Counted from the stretch's first letter, positions 1-9,432 are shown. The stretch: 64,000 nt of DNA from Paracoccus ravus (GCF_004522175.1 NZ_SDEB01000016.1:1-64000); one strand, 5' to 3'. Notes: a model not told the origin generated them from the sequence alone. Program-made: numbers and translations.

Positions 1-173
1 GAGGTCGCCGGTCGGCCTTGATGCGAGGGGAAGAAACTCGCCCATTCCCGTTCGAAGAAATCCCAGTCGATCAAGGCAGCGAGTCTCACCAGTTCATGCC
101 GGGCGTCGATCATGTCCACCAGCCGCGGGCGGAGCAGGTCATCTTGTTCAGGGGCGCGGGAATGGGGCTTCAT
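1..173 (-). mobile_element. IS5-family transposase, N-terminal fragment cut by window edge
   Basis: Read on the minus strand from an ATG at 173, this gives about 57 residues in the style of the N-terminus of DUF772/IS5-type transposases, including DLLRPRLVDMIDARHELVRL followed by IDWDFFEREW and FFPSHQGRP. The rest lies beyond position 1, so I cannot say whether the catalytic DDE part is intact. A perfect inverted repeat lies just upstream of the start (185-226), where the end of the element would be expected. The family call rests on recognising the N-terminal motif. The exact IS name cannot be given. Confidence 0.8.
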
Positions 174-184
174 TGGCGACCGGG

Positions 185-226
185 AATTGCAGGGTTTCTG
201 GCCAAAGCATACGAAACCCTGCAATT
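185..226. repeat. Perfect 14-bp inverted repeat next to IS end
   Basis: The arms at 185-198 (aattgcagggtttc) and 213-226 (gaaaccctgcaatt) are exactly complementary around a 14-base spacer that itself contains tggcca. The repeat sits 12 bases outside the transposase start. It may mark the terminal structure of the insertion sequence or a stem that insulates it from outside transcription. There is no T-run on either side, so a plain Rho-independent terminator is less likely. Confidence 0.7.
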
Positions 227-261
227 TAAAGCGAACCAAACCGCAGATTCGTTACGAAAAA

Positions 262-498
262 TCAAAGCGTTCTTGGTTGTTCAGACCGGACTGATTGGCC
301 CAGCTGGTCGCGGCCAAAGCTGCCGAATTCCTCGGGGCCATGGATGGCAAAGCTGACGCCGGGACCGCCAAGCAGATGGGTATTAGGCAAGCCCGGTTCG
401 TCCGAAATCGGCGCAAAGCATCCGACATGGCCACTCATGGCGAAACGGTGGATTTGAATCCCGTGTGCGTCAGGGTGGCAATCTCGCGGCGGATGAAG
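262..498 (-). other. Possible gene remnant between IS end and exoY region
   Basis: A 79-codon open stretch, bounded upstream by a TAG at 499-501 and ended by TGA at 262-264, has protein-like composition (for example GLPNTHLLGGPGVSFAIHG and EEFGSFGRDQLGQS) and codon use similar to the real genes here. Its only ATG (438) is internal and would give 58 residues. I do not recognise the product. It may be the leftover end of a gene disrupted near the insertion sequence, or chance. The rest of 230-700 shows no convincing gene. Confidence 0.25.
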
Positions 499-730
499 CT
501 ATGCGAGGGCCGAGGAGAGGTCTTGACGGATATATCCGATTCGCAAGGGCGGACACCTTGACAGCCTGCGCTATTCAAAGGTCATTTCTTTCGAAACGAC
601 CCTATCGGCTGGAATATGCGCAAATGCACCAGTCGATTGGCGAAACTGATCCGATTATAAGCGCAGTCATAAAATTGACTAGCGATTCGCCCAATCTTGG
701 GCACTATCCATAAAGACAGATTGTTTTGGT

Positions 731-931
731 TTGGAGGTCACACTGATCGGCATCCTGACATTGGGAGTCGCCATCGCGGCTATGACCACGATTGCGGGCG
801 TGGTTCTCTTGGAACTTTCGTTCTGGGCGGCCTTTCTGCTTTATATGCTCAGTGGAACAGTCGCGACGCTTTTCATCGGCTGGCGCAGGTTTCGCTGTGT
901 CGAAGAGCATGAAACTCTGGGGCGCAGCTAG
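731..931 (+). CDS. Small hydrophobic membrane protein (hypothetical)
   Basis: A short open frame of up to 66 residues that is almost entirely two hydrophobic helices (LIGILTLGVAIAAMTTIAGVV and LSFWAAFLLYMLSGTVATLF), followed by a basic tail WRRFR. The frame opens with TTG at 731, but the only good ribosome site, ggagg at 733-737, lies inside that start. Real initiation would therefore be downstream, at CTG 743, TTG 761 or ATG 782. It lies 3' to 3' with the exoY-like gene. The function is unknown. The hydrophobic pattern and ribosome site support a real gene, and the missing normal start codon argues against. Confidence 0.4.
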   Translation: MEVTLIGILTLGVAIAAMTTIAGVVLLELSFWAAFLLYMLSGTVATLFIGWRRFRCVEEHETLGRS

Positions 932-945
932 CGCCCGCAGAATGG

Positions 946-1650
946 TCAGTAACCGGTGCAGCGCATGACCACGCCCACGGTGCGCAGGATAATGGAAAGA
1001 TCATTCGAAAAACTGAGATCTGTTGCATAAGTCGCGTCGAATGAGGCGCGCGCGGCAAAGGTGCTGTCGTTGCGATCCGAAATCTGCCAAAGACCGGTGA
1101 CCCCCGGACGAAGGTGAAAGTAATCGGCGCCGGGGTAAAGCCGAGCTTGCTCGACCATCATAGGACGAGGACCGACGATGCTCATGTCGCCGCGAAAGAC
1201 GTTCCAAAGCTGCGGCAACTCATCGAGCGAGCTTTTGCGGAGAAAATGGCCCAGTCGGGTGATCCGGGGATCGCTCTTGAGCTTTTGCGTGGAATCCCAT
1301 TCAGCTTTCGCCTCTGGGTTGATGGCAAGATAATCCGCCAGCTTCCTGTCCGCATCCTCGACCATGGTTCGCAATTTCCACAATCGAAAGGCGCGACCCG
1401 AGCGGCCAACGCGCATCTGTGAGTAAAAGGGCCGCACGCCATCAGCCCGGATCAGCAGGACAAGCACCAGAATGACCGGCAGGACAATTGGCACAGCAAG
1501 CAGAATCGCGAGGAGATCAAGCGGCCTTTTTGCAAAACGGGCATAAATGGAGCGGACGCCAACAGGCTCGGACGAAAGTTCGAGTTTCTGACGGGCTGAG
1601 GCGTCGACCAGTTCCAAATGCGAAGTAACAAAGTCCCTCGACGGTCGCAT
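946..1650 (-). CDS. exoY: Undecaprenyl-phosphate sugar-1-phosphate transferase, ExoY-like
   Basis: A bacterial sugar transferase of 234 residues, the enzyme type that starts a polysaccharide repeat unit by moving a sugar-1-phosphate from a nucleotide sugar to undecaprenyl phosphate. One N-terminal membrane helix (residues about 34-54) follows KRPLDL. The cytoplasmic catalytic part shows the family motifs FRLWKLRTM, SLDELPQLWNV, GDMSIVGPRP and LRPGVTGLWQ. The single helix matches the ExoY size class rather than the larger WbaP/WcaJ class with extra helices. It heads the leftward side of an exopolysaccharide cluster whose rightward side starts at 1935. Which sugar is transferred cannot be read from the sequence. 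Confidence 0.9.
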   Translation of the reverse strand: MRPSRDFVTSHLELVDASARQKLELSSEPVGVRSIYARFAKRPLDLLAILLAVPIVLPVILVLVLLIRADGVRPFYSQMRVGRSGRAFRLWKLRTMVEDADRKLADYLAINPEAKAEWDSTQKLKSDPRITRLGHFLRKSSLDELPQLWNVFRGDMSIVGPRPMMVEQARLYPGADYFHLRPGVTGLWQISDRNDSTFAARASFDATYATDLSFSNDLSIILRTVGVVMRCTGY

Positions 1651-1934
1651 CGGTAAACCTGTGTTAATCGTTAACGAGGGAAGTATAGCCCGGCATTTGA
1701 ATAAAACTAGAACGAAATGCCTCCCTATCGAAAAGGATAGGTTTATTTTATTTCAACAACTTCCATCCTATCTTCCCATGCTTGCCCTGAAAAGCATATG
1801 ATGCCGCGGCAAATTTTCTCATGATTACCGGGCTCAAGTCGCGCGATGCGCAAAAACAATTCCCGGTTGTTTTACGGAATGTCGCTTTTGGGATATGACT
1901 CCGGTGCAGGTCAGAGCTTTCATGGGAGTGACGC
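1651..1934. promoter_or_regulatory. AT-rich divergent promoter region between exoY and SGNH gene
   Basis: This 284-bp spacer between divergent genes is clearly AT-richer than its surroundings. It holds a short palindrome, gttaa-tcg-ttaac, at 1663-1675 just before exoY. A hairpin follows with arms cctatc 1724-1729 and gatagg 1736-1741 around gaaaag, and a further cctatc copy sits at 1767-1772. No clear -35/-10 pair stands out. The repeated cctatc motif could be an operator for a shared regulator; this is inference. Confidence 0.45.
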
Positions 1935-2711
1935 GTGTCTTTCTACCTTCAGTTTCTGGCCGAAGGCATTTCCGCGTTCTATCTGGGTCACAGTCTGGTC
2001 AGCCCCACCTTGCCCACGATGATGGATGATCTTCTGAACGCGCCGGTCGAGTATCAGATCATCAATGGCGCCCCCTTGCAGGCGCAATGGGAACATGCCT
2101 CCGAAGCCGAGGGGAAAGATGGGCTGACATGGCTGCCCGTAAACCCGGTCGATGCCTTCATTCTGACCGAACGCGTGCCCTTGGCACCGACGATCGAATA
2201 TCACGCCAGCGGGGATTACGCGCTGCGCTGGATGCGCGTCGCGCTTGAGGGCAATCCCCAGGTGCAGGGCTATCTCTATCAGACCTGGGACGAAATCGAC
2301 GGGGGCACATCCGGATCGACGCGTGCCTGGCGGGACCGCATCGTGGCGGATCTGCCGCTTTGGCAGGGCATATTGGACAGCGTCAATGATGGGCTGCCGA
2401 AAGGCGCGCCGCCCATGAAGATGATTCCCGCGGGTCTGGGCATGGTGCGGTTGCATGACGCGATTGCCGCCGGAGAGGTGCCGGGCGCGACAACGATTCA
2501 CGATTTTTTCAGCGATGGCATTCACCCGACGGAAAGCGGGTTCTATTACATCGCGATGATCCATTTCGCGGCGCTGACCGGCACATCGCCGGACGGTTTG
2601 CCCCGTCGGCTACAGGGGCGTTGGGGTCCCTATCCGCCCGTGCCCCAGGACCAGGCCAAGGTGCTCCAGCGTCTCGCGCAGGAGACGGTCGAGGCCTATA
2701 TTGCCGATTAG
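1935..2711 (+). CDS. SGNH/GDSL-like hydrolase family protein in exopolysaccharide cluster
   Basis: A 258-residue protein starting at GTG 1935 (gggag at 1923-1927). Near the N-terminus it has YLGHSLVSP, resembling the block I serine motif of SGNH hydrolases. Near the C-terminus it has DGIHPTESGFYYIAM, resembling block V, where D and H complete the catalytic triad. No signal peptide or membrane helix is evident. In an exopolysaccharide cluster such a protein could add or remove acyl groups on the sugar chain; this role is inferred from position. It converges with the glycosyltransferase at 2708 with a 4-bp overlap of the stop regions. Confidence 0.65.
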   Translation: MSFYLQFLAEGISAFYLGHSLVSPTLPTMMDDLLNAPVEYQIINGAPLQAQWEHASEAEGKDGLTWLPVNPVDAFILTERVPLAPTIEYHASGDYALRWMRVALEGNPQVQGYLYQTWDEIDGGTSGSTRAWRDRIVADLPLWQGILDSVNDGLPKGAPPMKMIPAGLGMVRLHDAIAAGEVPGATTIHDFFSDGIHPTESGFYYIAMIHFAALTGTSPDGLPRRLQGRWGPYPPVPQDQAKVLQRLAQETVEAYIAD

Positions 2712-3535
2712 CGCCCGCGCGCCCAATCTTGCCGGTTTCGCCCGGCACGAACGGCCAGCGCGACGGCGCCATAGGCGGCGAAGCCCAGCGGATCCCCCGC
2801 CGCCAGCCGCAGCAACTCGTGCCGGCCGGGCCTGACATGGCCCTGTCTGGGGGGCAGTTCGGGAAAGCGCAGGGCGATTTCGGCCACGCCCTGATCCTGC
2901 CTTCTGCGCACCCGGACGAGCCTTGTGAAACCCTCGGCGATCGGCCAGGAATAGGGCTCGTCGACCAGCAGACGCTCGGCCTCGCTGAAGTGCAGACGGA
3001 CGAATGTATCGTCCGAGATCACCTGCGGAAACGCGCCCCAGCGGGCCCGGCCTGCCTCGTTCACGGCAAAAAGCCCCGCGCCGGTGACGCCATGTGCCAC
3101 GAAGGGCAGCTTCTGCCAGAAACGGGCGTAAGCTGCGGAAAGCAGGTTTTCGGCCGGGGCGACGCGAAGCCGACCACCCGCATAGCGCGGCTCGGCCGTA
3201 TCAAGTGCCAGCACGAGCCCCGCCAAGAGCCGCGGCGACATGACAATATCTGCGTCCAGATAGATGCGGATGCCCGGCGCGGCGCAGGCGTCGCCATGGT
3301 TCAGGGCGCCGATCTTGCCTCCTTCGGCCAATTCCTCGACACGCAAGGACCAACCACGGGCTGCAAAGGCCCGGCCATGGCTGCGCGCGCGTGCGGCCGT
3401 GTCGTCTCGGCAGCCATTGGCAATCACAATGATCGCGACGGGCGGGCGATGATCCTGCGTCAGCAGGCCGCGCAGACAGGTGTCGATATAACCGGCCTCG
3501 TCATGGGCGGGGATCAGAATGGTGGTCCGCTGCAT
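2708..3535 (-). CDS. Family 2 glycosyltransferase
   Basis: A GT-A fold glycosyltransferase of about 275 residues from the ATG at 3535. Upstream in-frame starts up to 3598 are possible, but homology-like sequence begins at RTTILIPAHDEAGYI. It shows the nucleotide-sugar binding N-terminal strand, the DXD-type motif LDADIVMS, and the acceptor-region pattern VISDDTFVR. No strong membrane helices are seen apart from a weakly hydrophobic C-terminal stretch. It probably adds one sugar to the lipid-linked exopolysaccharide unit started by the ExoY-like enzyme. Donor and acceptor are unknown. Confidence 0.85.
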   Translation of the reverse strand: MQRTTILIPAHDEAGYIDTCLRGLLTQDHRPPVAIIVIANGCRDDTAARARSHGRAFAARGWSLRVEELAEGGKIGALNHGDACAAPGIRIYLDADIVMSPRLLAGLVLALDTAEPRYAGGRLRVAPAENLLSAAYARFWQKLPFVAHGVTGAGLFAVNEAGRARWGAFPQVISDDTFVRLHFSEAERLLVDEPYSWPIAEGFTRLVRVRRRQDQGVAEIALRFPELPPRQGHVRPGRHELLRLAAGDPLGFAAYGAVALAVRAGRNRQDWARGR

Positions 3536-3670
3536 CTGTCTTTCGCCTTGCGAAGACAGGTCCGAGTAATCCGCCGCGGCAGGGCGTCGCATCAGCATCC
3601 TCGGACATGCCTCTGTTTTCAGTTGTCGCGCTCATGTCGAGGACGTTAGCATGGCCCCAAGGGCAAAGTC

Positions 3671-4468
3671 ATGAACTCCTGCCGGCTTGCGAAGGGCGGC
3701 GCATGGGCACAGGACGAAGGGACCAGGCGATTGCAGGCCGAGACGGACAAGAACGCCGAAACCGGGGCGACGCGCGCGATCGCGACGCGGCCGCTTGGTC
3801 GGCAGGTCTCCAGCAGCTTCATCCGCCGCGAGGCGGCCCGAGTCGTTGAAAACCAGGATCATGCCAAGGCCATCGCGAATAATTTCTCGATCCTGCGCAC
3901 CCGCCTGCTGGGCGAGATGCGCAGCCGCGACTGGCGGCGTCTTGCCGTCATTCCGGTGTCGCGTGGGGCAGGGGCGAGTTTCGTGGCGATCCATCTGTCC
4001 CTTGCCCTTGCGCGACAACGCAACAGCCGAGTCATCCTGATCGACCTGGACCTGTCGCGCCCTTCGATCGCGCGCGATCTGGGCATCCCCGGCTGCGAGA
4101 ATCTGGGCGAGTTGATGCGCGAAGGGATGAGCGTCGCGGATATGATCATGGTGCTGGAAGAGGCCCCGAACCTTGCCGTGCTGGCCCCGTCCGGGGCCGA
4201 GTTCGATGCCGCGGAACTGCTGCAGGACGAGGAATTCGCGCCGCGTCTCGACGATCTGAGACGGCTCTGGCCGGATGCGATCGAGATCATCGATTCCGGC
4301 CCGCTGGTCGGCGAGGATTCGGGCCTCGCGTTGCTGCCGCTGGTTGATGCCGTCCTGCTGGTGGCCGATGGGCAGAAAGGAACTGCGGCAGATGTGGCGC
4401 AGGTCCAGCGCCTTCTCAAGGACACGCCGCCTGTCATCGGCGTGATCCTCAACAAATCCGAAGATTGA
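3671..4468 (+). CDS. CpsD/CapB-like polysaccharide biosynthesis ATPase with degenerate P-loop
   Basis: A 265-residue protein of the bacterial tyrosine-kinase (CpsD/ExoP C-terminal) family, which works with Wzz-type proteins to set exopolysaccharide length. Walker A' (VILIDLDLSRPS, residues 121-132) and a Walker B-like IEIIDSGPL are present. The P-loop position reads SRGAGASF (97-104), where active members have G-x-G-K-S/T, so the phosphate-binding lysine is absent. The C-terminus ends NKSED with no tyrosine cluster. It is followed after 17 bp by the Wzz partner at 4486. It may be a pseudokinase or a regulatory subunit rather than an active kinase. Confidence 0.8.
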   Translation: MNSCRLAKGGAWAQDEGTRRLQAETDKNAETGATRAIATRPLGRQVSSSFIRREAARVVENQDHAKAIANNFSILRTRLLGEMRSRDWRRLAVIPVSRGAGASFVAIHLSLALARQRNSRVILIDLDLSRPSIARDLGIPGCENLGELMREGMSVADMIMVLEEAPNLAVLAPSGAEFDAAELLQDEEFAPRLDDLRRLWPDAIEIIDSGPLVGEDSGLALLPLVDAVLLVADGQKGTAADVAQVQRLLKDTPPVIGVILNKSED

Positions 4469-4485
4469 TCCGAGGTTAGGTTTAC

Positions 4486-5973
4486 TTGGGCCCGATACAG
4501 AACCTGCAGGATCTGATCTCGATGATTTGGCGGCGCTTGCCGCTGATAGCCACGATCATCGTGCTGGGAATCCTGATTTCCATCTATCTGATCGTCTCTG
4601 CGCCGAGGGTCTACGAATCCACGGCGGTGATCCAGGTCGATACGCCCGCCACCATCGTTCCGGGAAGCGATGCCGCATTGCCCGCCACGCGCCGGGTGCA
4701 GCTGATCGAGCAGGTTCTGACGGCGCGCGCGAATATGCTCGAGGTGATCGATCGGCTCGAATTGTTCAAGGATCTGCCGGAACTCAGCGAGACCGAAAAG
4801 ATCGGCGCCCTGCGCAGCTCGATCCTTATCGAGAGCGTTGCCGCCTCGGGCAATCCCGGCGCTCCGGCCTCGCTCGCGGCCATCGTGATCACGGCGCAGG
4901 CCGAAACGCCCGCCCTGGCCGCCGCGATCGCCAATGACTTTGCCAATAGTGTGGTCAACAGGGATCGGGAGAACCGCGAGCGCCGCATTCAGGAGGCCCA
5001 GAGCTTTCTGACGACCGAAGAGCAGCGGCTGACCCGGGAACTGTCCCGGCATGACCGCGAGATCGCCGAATTCAGCAGCCGTCACAAGGATGCATTGCCC
5101 GAGGCGCAGGAAAGCCTGCGCAGCGAGTTGGCCCAGCTCGACGAGTCCGGGGCGACGCTGGATCGCTCGATCATGGCCTTGCAGCGCGACCAGTTGTCGC
5201 TGGTGGCGGGTGGGACGGATCGGCAGGGATCGCTGGTCCAGCAGATCCGGTCGGCCGAGGTCGATCTGGCGCAGACAAGGCGCGCCTTGCCGGTAGGTCA
5301 TCCCGAAATCGCCCGTCTGGAAGACAATCTGCGGCGGCTTAAAGCGGGGGGCGAGGGTTCGGCGGATGTCATGTCGCGCCAAGCGACTCTGCTGGAAACC
5401 CAGTTGCAGGAACTGCGCCGCCAACAGCTGAGCATCGCGACCCGCCGAAACCAGATCGAAAAGGCCCAGGCCGATTCCCCGCAGGTGGCGCGCGATCTGG
5501 AATCCATGATGCGCGAACAGGTCCGGCTTCAGGACCAATATGGCGAAATCTCGCGCCAATTGGCGCTGATCGAAACGCAAAGCCTGCTGCTCGACAATGA
5601 CCAGAGCGAGCGTTTTATCATCCTCGAACGCGCCGTGCCGCCGGAATATGCTGCCATGTCAAACCGCAAGAAGCGCGCGATGATGGGGGCGATCGGCAGC
5701 TTCGGCCTGGCCTTCGCGGCCGCCTTTTTGCTCGAGATGATGAATCCGGTGCTGCGGCGCGCGGATCAGTTCGCGCGCGTGACCGGGGCGCGCCCCGTGG
5801 TCTCGCTGCGCTACCGCAGATCGCGGCGCGAGATACTCGGGCGGCGGATCGGCATGGCTTATGTCATCCTGATTCTGATCATGGGGGCGCTGGGGGCACT
5901 TGCAATCATGGGCAAGATTCCCGGTTTAACCGCGCCCGAAGTGGCCGCCGCACCAGAAGACGGCCTGGGCTGA
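4486..5973 (+). CDS. Wzz/GumC-type polysaccharide chain-length protein
   Basis: A 495-residue inner-membrane protein. Residues about 19-38 form the first membrane helix, followed by the Wzz-like stretch APRVYESTAVIQVD. A long charged periplasmic coiled-coil region (about 160-380) comes next, then membrane helices near 400-420 (GAIGSFGLAFAAAFLLEMM) and 453-475. The start is TTG 4486, with gagg at 4472-4475. An internal ATG at 4522 is the alternative. It forms a two-gene unit with the CpsD-like gene just upstream. Together they would control polymer length and export of the cluster's polysaccharide. Confidence 0.87.
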   Translation: MGPIQNLQDLISMIWRRLPLIATIIVLGILISIYLIVSAPRVYESTAVIQVDTPATIVPGSDAALPATRRVQLIEQVLTARANMLEVIDRLELFKDLPELSETEKIGALRSSILIESVAASGNPGAPASLAAIVITAQAETPALAAAIANDFANSVVNRDRENRERRIQEAQSFLTTEEQRLTRELSRHDREIAEFSSRHKDALPEAQESLRSELAQLDESGATLDRSIMALQRDQLSLVAGGTDRQGSLVQQIRSAEVDLAQTRRALPVGHPEIARLEDNLRRLKAGGEGSADVMSRQATLLETQLQELRRQQLSIATRRNQIEKAQADSPQVARDLESMMREQVRLQDQYGEISRQLALIETQSLLLDNDQSERFIILERAVPPEYAAMSNRKKRAMMGAIGSFGLAFAAAFLLEMMNPVLRRADQFARVTGARPVVSLRYRRSRREILGRRIGMAYVILILIMGALGALAIMGKIPGLTAPEVAAAPEDGLG

Positions 5974-6076
5974 CGTCGCGCGACACCGCCGAACGGTGGG
6001 TACAGCCTCAACGCAATTGGCGCTTTAGCCCGGCTTTCCGCTTCGTTAATGAAGCGGGGAAATGAGGAGGACGCCC

Positions 6077-8359
6077 ATGAGCGACGACAATACCCCCCGC
6101 CGGTCCCGCATCTCGCCCGAGGAGGCGCTGGCTTATCACCTCGAGCCGCGTCCGGGCAAATACGACATCGTCGCCTCGACGCCCATGGCCACCCAGCGCG
6201 ATCTGTCGCTGGCCTATTCGCCGGGCGTGGCCGTCCCGGTCGAGGCCATCGCCGCGCGTCCCGAGACCGCCTATGACTATACCGTCAAGGGCAACATGGT
6301 CGCGGTGATCTCGAACGGCACGGCGATCCTTGGTCTGGGCAATCTGGGCGCGCTGGCATCAAAACCGGTGATGGAGGGCAAGGCGGTGCTCTTCAAGCGC
6401 TTCGCCGATGTGAACGCCATCGATATCGAGCTGGATACCGAAGACCCGGACGAGATCATCAATGCTGTCAAGCTGATGGGTCCGACCTTCGGCGGTATCA
6501 ATCTCGAGGACATCAAGGCGCCGGAATGCTTCATCATCGAGCAGCGTCTCAAGGAACTCATGGACATCCCGGTCTTCCATGACGACCAGCACGGCACGGC
6601 GGTGATCTGCGCGGCGGGCCTGATCAACGCGCTGGAGCTTTCGGGCAAGAAGATCGAGGACGTGCGGATCGTGTTGAACGGCGCGGGGGCCGCTGGGATC
6701 GCCTGCCTCGAACTCTTGAAATCCATGGGCGCGCGGCATGAAAACTGCATCATGTGCGACACCAAGGGCGTGATCTACCAAGGCCGCACCGAGGGCATGA
6801 ACCAGTGGAAATCGGCCCATGCGGTCAAAACGGACCTACGCACGCTGGAAGAGGCGATGAAGGGCTGCGACGTGTTCCTTGGTGTCTCGGCCAAGGGCGC
6901 GGTGACGCAGGCCATGGTCCTGTCCATGGCCGAGAATCCGGTCATCTTCGCCATGGCGAACCCCGATCCCGAGATCACCCCCGAGGAAGCCCATGAGGTC
7001 CGTCCCGACGCCATCGTGGCGACGGGGCGCTCGGATTACCCGAACCAGGTGAACAACGTCCTGGGCTTCCCCTATCTCTTCCGCGGTGCGCTGGACATTC
7101 ATGCCCGCGCTATCAATGACGAGATGAAGATCGCCTGCGCCCATGCGCTGGCCGAGCTGGCCCGCGAGGACGTCCCCGACGAGGTCGCCGTGGCTTACGG
7201 CCGCAAGCTGCAATTCGGCCGCGACTACATCATCCCGACGCCCTTCGATCCGCGCCTGATCCATGTCGTGCCGCCCGCGGTCGCGCAGGCCGGGATGGAA
7301 ACCGGCGTCGCCCGCCGCCCGATCATCGACATGGAGGGCTATGTCCAGTCGCTGAAGGCCCGCATGGACCCGACCGCCGCCGTGCTGCAGGGCATCCATG
7401 CCCGCGCGCGTCAGGCGCAGGCCCGGATGATCTTTGCCGAGGGCGACGATCCGCGCGTGTTGCGTGCCGCTGTCGCCTGGCAGCGTGGCGGCATGGGCCA
7501 GTCGCTGGTCGTGGGCCGCGAGGCCGACGTCAAGGAAAAGCTGGAGGCCGCGGGCCTCGGGGATGCGGTGCGCGAACTGACCGTTGTCAATGCGTCGAAT
7601 ACCCGCCATCTCGAGCAATATCACGAGACGCTCTATACCCGTTTGCAGCGTCAGGGCTCTGACCGCGAGGATACCAATCGCCTGGCCAATCGCGACCGCC
7701 ATGTCTTTGCCGCGCTGATGCTGATGCATGGCCATGGCGACGGGCTGGTGACCGGGGCCACGCGCAAGAACGCCCATGTTCTGGCGCAGATCGGCAAAGT
7801 GTTCGATGTCACCCCTGCCGATGGGGCGGTCGGCATTACCGCGGTCCTGCATAATGGTCGCATCATCCTGATCGGCGATACATTGGTCCATGAATGGCCC
7901 GAGGCCGAAGATCTGGCCGATATCGCGACCCGCGGCGCGCATGTCGCGCGTGGGCTGGGTCTGGACCCGCGCGTGGCCTTTCTGTCCTTCTCGAATTTCG
8001 GCTATCCGGTCAGCGAGCGCGCGGTGAAAATGGCGCATGCGACCGAGGTTCTGGACGCCCGCAAGGTCGATTTCGAATATGAGGGCGAGATGACCGTGGA
8101 TGTGGCGCTGAACCCGGCTCAGGCGGCGAAATTCCCCTTCTCGCGCCTGACCGGCCCGGCGAACGTGCTGGTCGTTCCGGCGCGGCATTCGGCCTCGATC
8201 TCGGTGAAGCTCTTGCAGGAAATGGCGGGGGCAACCGTGGTCGGCCCAATCCTGACAGGGGTGCCGCAGCCGATCCAGATCTGCTCGACCGGGTCATCGG
8301 TCAATGACATCCTGAACATGGCGGCGATCGCGGCGGGGCGGCTGGGTCAGGTGAAATAG
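6077..8359 (+). CDS. maeB: NADP-dependent malic enzyme with C-terminal phosphotransacetylase-like domain
   Basis: A 760-residue malic enzyme that decarboxylates malate to pyruvate with reduction of NADP. The N-terminal malic domain shows [12 protein letters not shown] and [11 protein letters not shown]. The NAD(P)-binding domain has [15 protein letters not shown] and [12 protein letters not shown]. From about residue 425 the chain continues as a phosphotransacetylase-like domain ([14 protein letters not shown] onward), the layout typical of proteobacterial MaeB, where this domain is usually regulatory. The start at 6077 is chosen because aggagg at 6064-6069 precedes it. An upstream in-frame ATG at 6062 overlaps that site. 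It is a single-gene unit followed by strong hairpins. Confidence 0.96.
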   Translation: MSDDNTPRRSRISPEEALAYHLEPRPGKYDIVASTPMATQRDLSLAYSPGVAVPVEAIAARPETAYDYTVKGNMVAVISNGTAILGLGNLGALASKPVMEGKAVLFKRFADVNAIDIELDTEDPDEIINAVKLMGPTFGGINLEDIKAPECFIIEQRLKELMDIPVFHDDQHGTAVICAAGLINALELSGKKIEDVRIVLNGAGAAGIACLELLKSMGARHENCIMCDTKGVIYQGRTEGMNQWKSAHAVKTDLRTLEEAMKGCDVFLGVSAKGAVTQAMVLSMAENPVIFAMANPDPEITPEEAHEVRPDAIVATGRSDYPNQVNNVLGFPYLFRGALDIHARAINDEMKIACAHALAELAREDVPDEVAVAYGRKLQFGRDYIIPTPFDPRLIHVVPPAVAQAGMETGVARRPIIDMEGYVQSLKARMDPTAAVLQGIHARARQAQARMIFAEGDDPRVLRAAVAWQRGGMGQSLVVGREADVKEKLEAAGLGDAVRELTVVNASNTRHLEQYHETLYTRLQRQGSDREDTNRLANRDRHVFAALMLMHGHGDGLVTGATRKNAHVLAQIGKVFDVTPADGAVGITAVLHNGRIILIGDTLVHEWPEAEDLADIATRGAHVARGLGLDPRVAFLSFSNFGYPVSERAVKMAHATEVLDARKVDFEYEGEMTVDVALNPAQAAKFPFSRLTGPANVLVVPARHSASISVKLLQEMAGATVVGPILTGVPQPIQICSTGSSVNDILNMAAIAAGRLGQVK

Positions 8360-8442
8360 GGGGCTCTGCCCCCATCGCCTGACGGCGATTCCCCCGGGAT
8401 ATTTCGGCAAGAAAGAAGGCGCGTCCCTAGGGCGCGCTTTTT
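8359..8442 (+). terminator. Hairpin series and Rho-independent terminator after maeB
   Basis: Three stems follow the maeB stop. These are ggggggc-type arms 8359-8364/8368-8373 (gggggc/gccccc), arms atcgcc 8374-8379/ggcgat 8384-8389, and the best terminator, gcgcg 8419-8423 with inner ccc-ta-ggg and cgcgc 8433-8437, followed by ttttt at 8438-8442. The last has the classic stem plus T-run. It lies 3 bp before the convergent trhO stop. Confidence 0.75.
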
Positions 8443-8444
8443 CG

Positions 8445-9335
8445 TTATTCGCTTGCGAAACACTCGCCCCGGTCGGCCTGACGCTGGCGCTCGCGGAAGC
8501 GGGCGCGGTCGGCTTCGGAATATTCCTCGGCGCAGCGATGGCAGCTGACGCCTTCCTCATATTCGGCGCGGGCGCGATCCTCGGCGGCGATCGGGCGGCG
8601 GCAGGCATGGCAGAGATCGAAATTCCCCTGCTTCAACCCGTGGCCAAGGCTCACGCGCTTGTCGAAGACGAAGCATTCGCCCTGCCACAGACTGTCCTGT
8701 TCGGGGACCTCCTCGAGATATTTCAGGATGCCGCCCTTGAGGTGATAGACCTCGGGCACGCCCTCGCCGAGCAGGAAATTCGTCGATTTCTCGCAGCGGA
8801 TGCCGCCGGTGCAGAACATGGCGATGCGCTTGTTGTGGAAGCGATGCGCGTTCTCGCGCCACCAGTCGGGGAAGTCGCGGAAGGTCCGCGTGGCCGGGTC
8901 GACGGCTCCGGCGAAGGTGCCGATCTCGACCTCGTAATCGTTGCGGGTGTCGATCACCGCGACGTCGGGATCGCTGATGAGCGCGTTCCAGTCCCGCGCC
9001 TCGACGTAATGGCCGACCGAGGCGGTCGGGTCCACGTCGGGCTGGCCCATGGTGACGATCTCGCGCTTGAGGCGCACCTTCATGCGGCCGAAGGGCATTT
9101 CGGCGGCGGTGCTTTCCTTCCATTCGAGATCCGCGCAGCCGGGCAGGGCGCGGATATGGGCAAGCGCCGCCTCGATCCCCTCGCGGGGGCCGGCGATGGT
9201 GCCGTTGATCCCCTCGGGGGCGATGAGCAGGGTTCCCTTGACGCCCATGGCGCAGCAGGTCTTGGCCAGCGGCCCCTGCAGGCTTGCGGGATCGGGGAAA
9301 CGGGTGAAATGGTAAAGCGCGGCGACGGTGAACAT
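8445..9335 (-). CDS. trhO: tRNA uridine(34) hydroxylase (TrhO/YceA), rhodanese domain
   Basis: A 296-residue protein of the YceA/TrhO family, which makes 5-hydroxyuridine at the wobble position of certain tRNAs. The N-terminal acylphosphatase-like part ([14 protein letters not shown]) precedes a rhodanese domain with [15 protein letters not shown] and the catalytic loop [13 protein letters not shown], whose cysteine is intact. The C-terminal cysteine-rich tail ([17 protein letters not shown]) matches the family. The start at ATG 9335 gives the normal length; the frame is open further upstream, but that part does not resemble the family. It stands divergent from pncA. Confidence 0.93.
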   Translation of the reverse strand: MFTVAALYHFTRFPDPASLQGPLAKTCCAMGVKGTLLIAPEGINGTIAGPREGIEAALAHIRALPGCADLEWKESTAAEMPFGRMKVRLKREIVTMGQPDVDPTASVGHYVEARDWNALISDPDVAVIDTRNDYEVEIGTFAGAVDPATRTFRDFPDWWRENAHRFHNKRIAMFCTGGIRCEKSTNFLLGEGVPEVYHLKGGILKYLEEVPEQDSLWQGECFVFDKRVSLGHGLKQGNFDLCHACRRPIAAEDRARAEYEEGVSCHRCAEEYSEADRARFRERQRQADRGECFASE

Positions 9336-9432
9336 GGGCGCAGAATTAGTTCCGCTTGCGGTCCGGTTCAAGCTCTTGGCATTGACGGCTTGGGACGGGG
9401 ACCCTACGACAGCCTGAAAAGAGGAGGACGCC

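Noticed and set aside
3859-5580. Long open frame on the minus strand (573 codons)
   Set aside because: It lies opposite the CpsD-like and Wzz-like genes, whose protein motifs are clear. High GC third positions leave antisense frames open.
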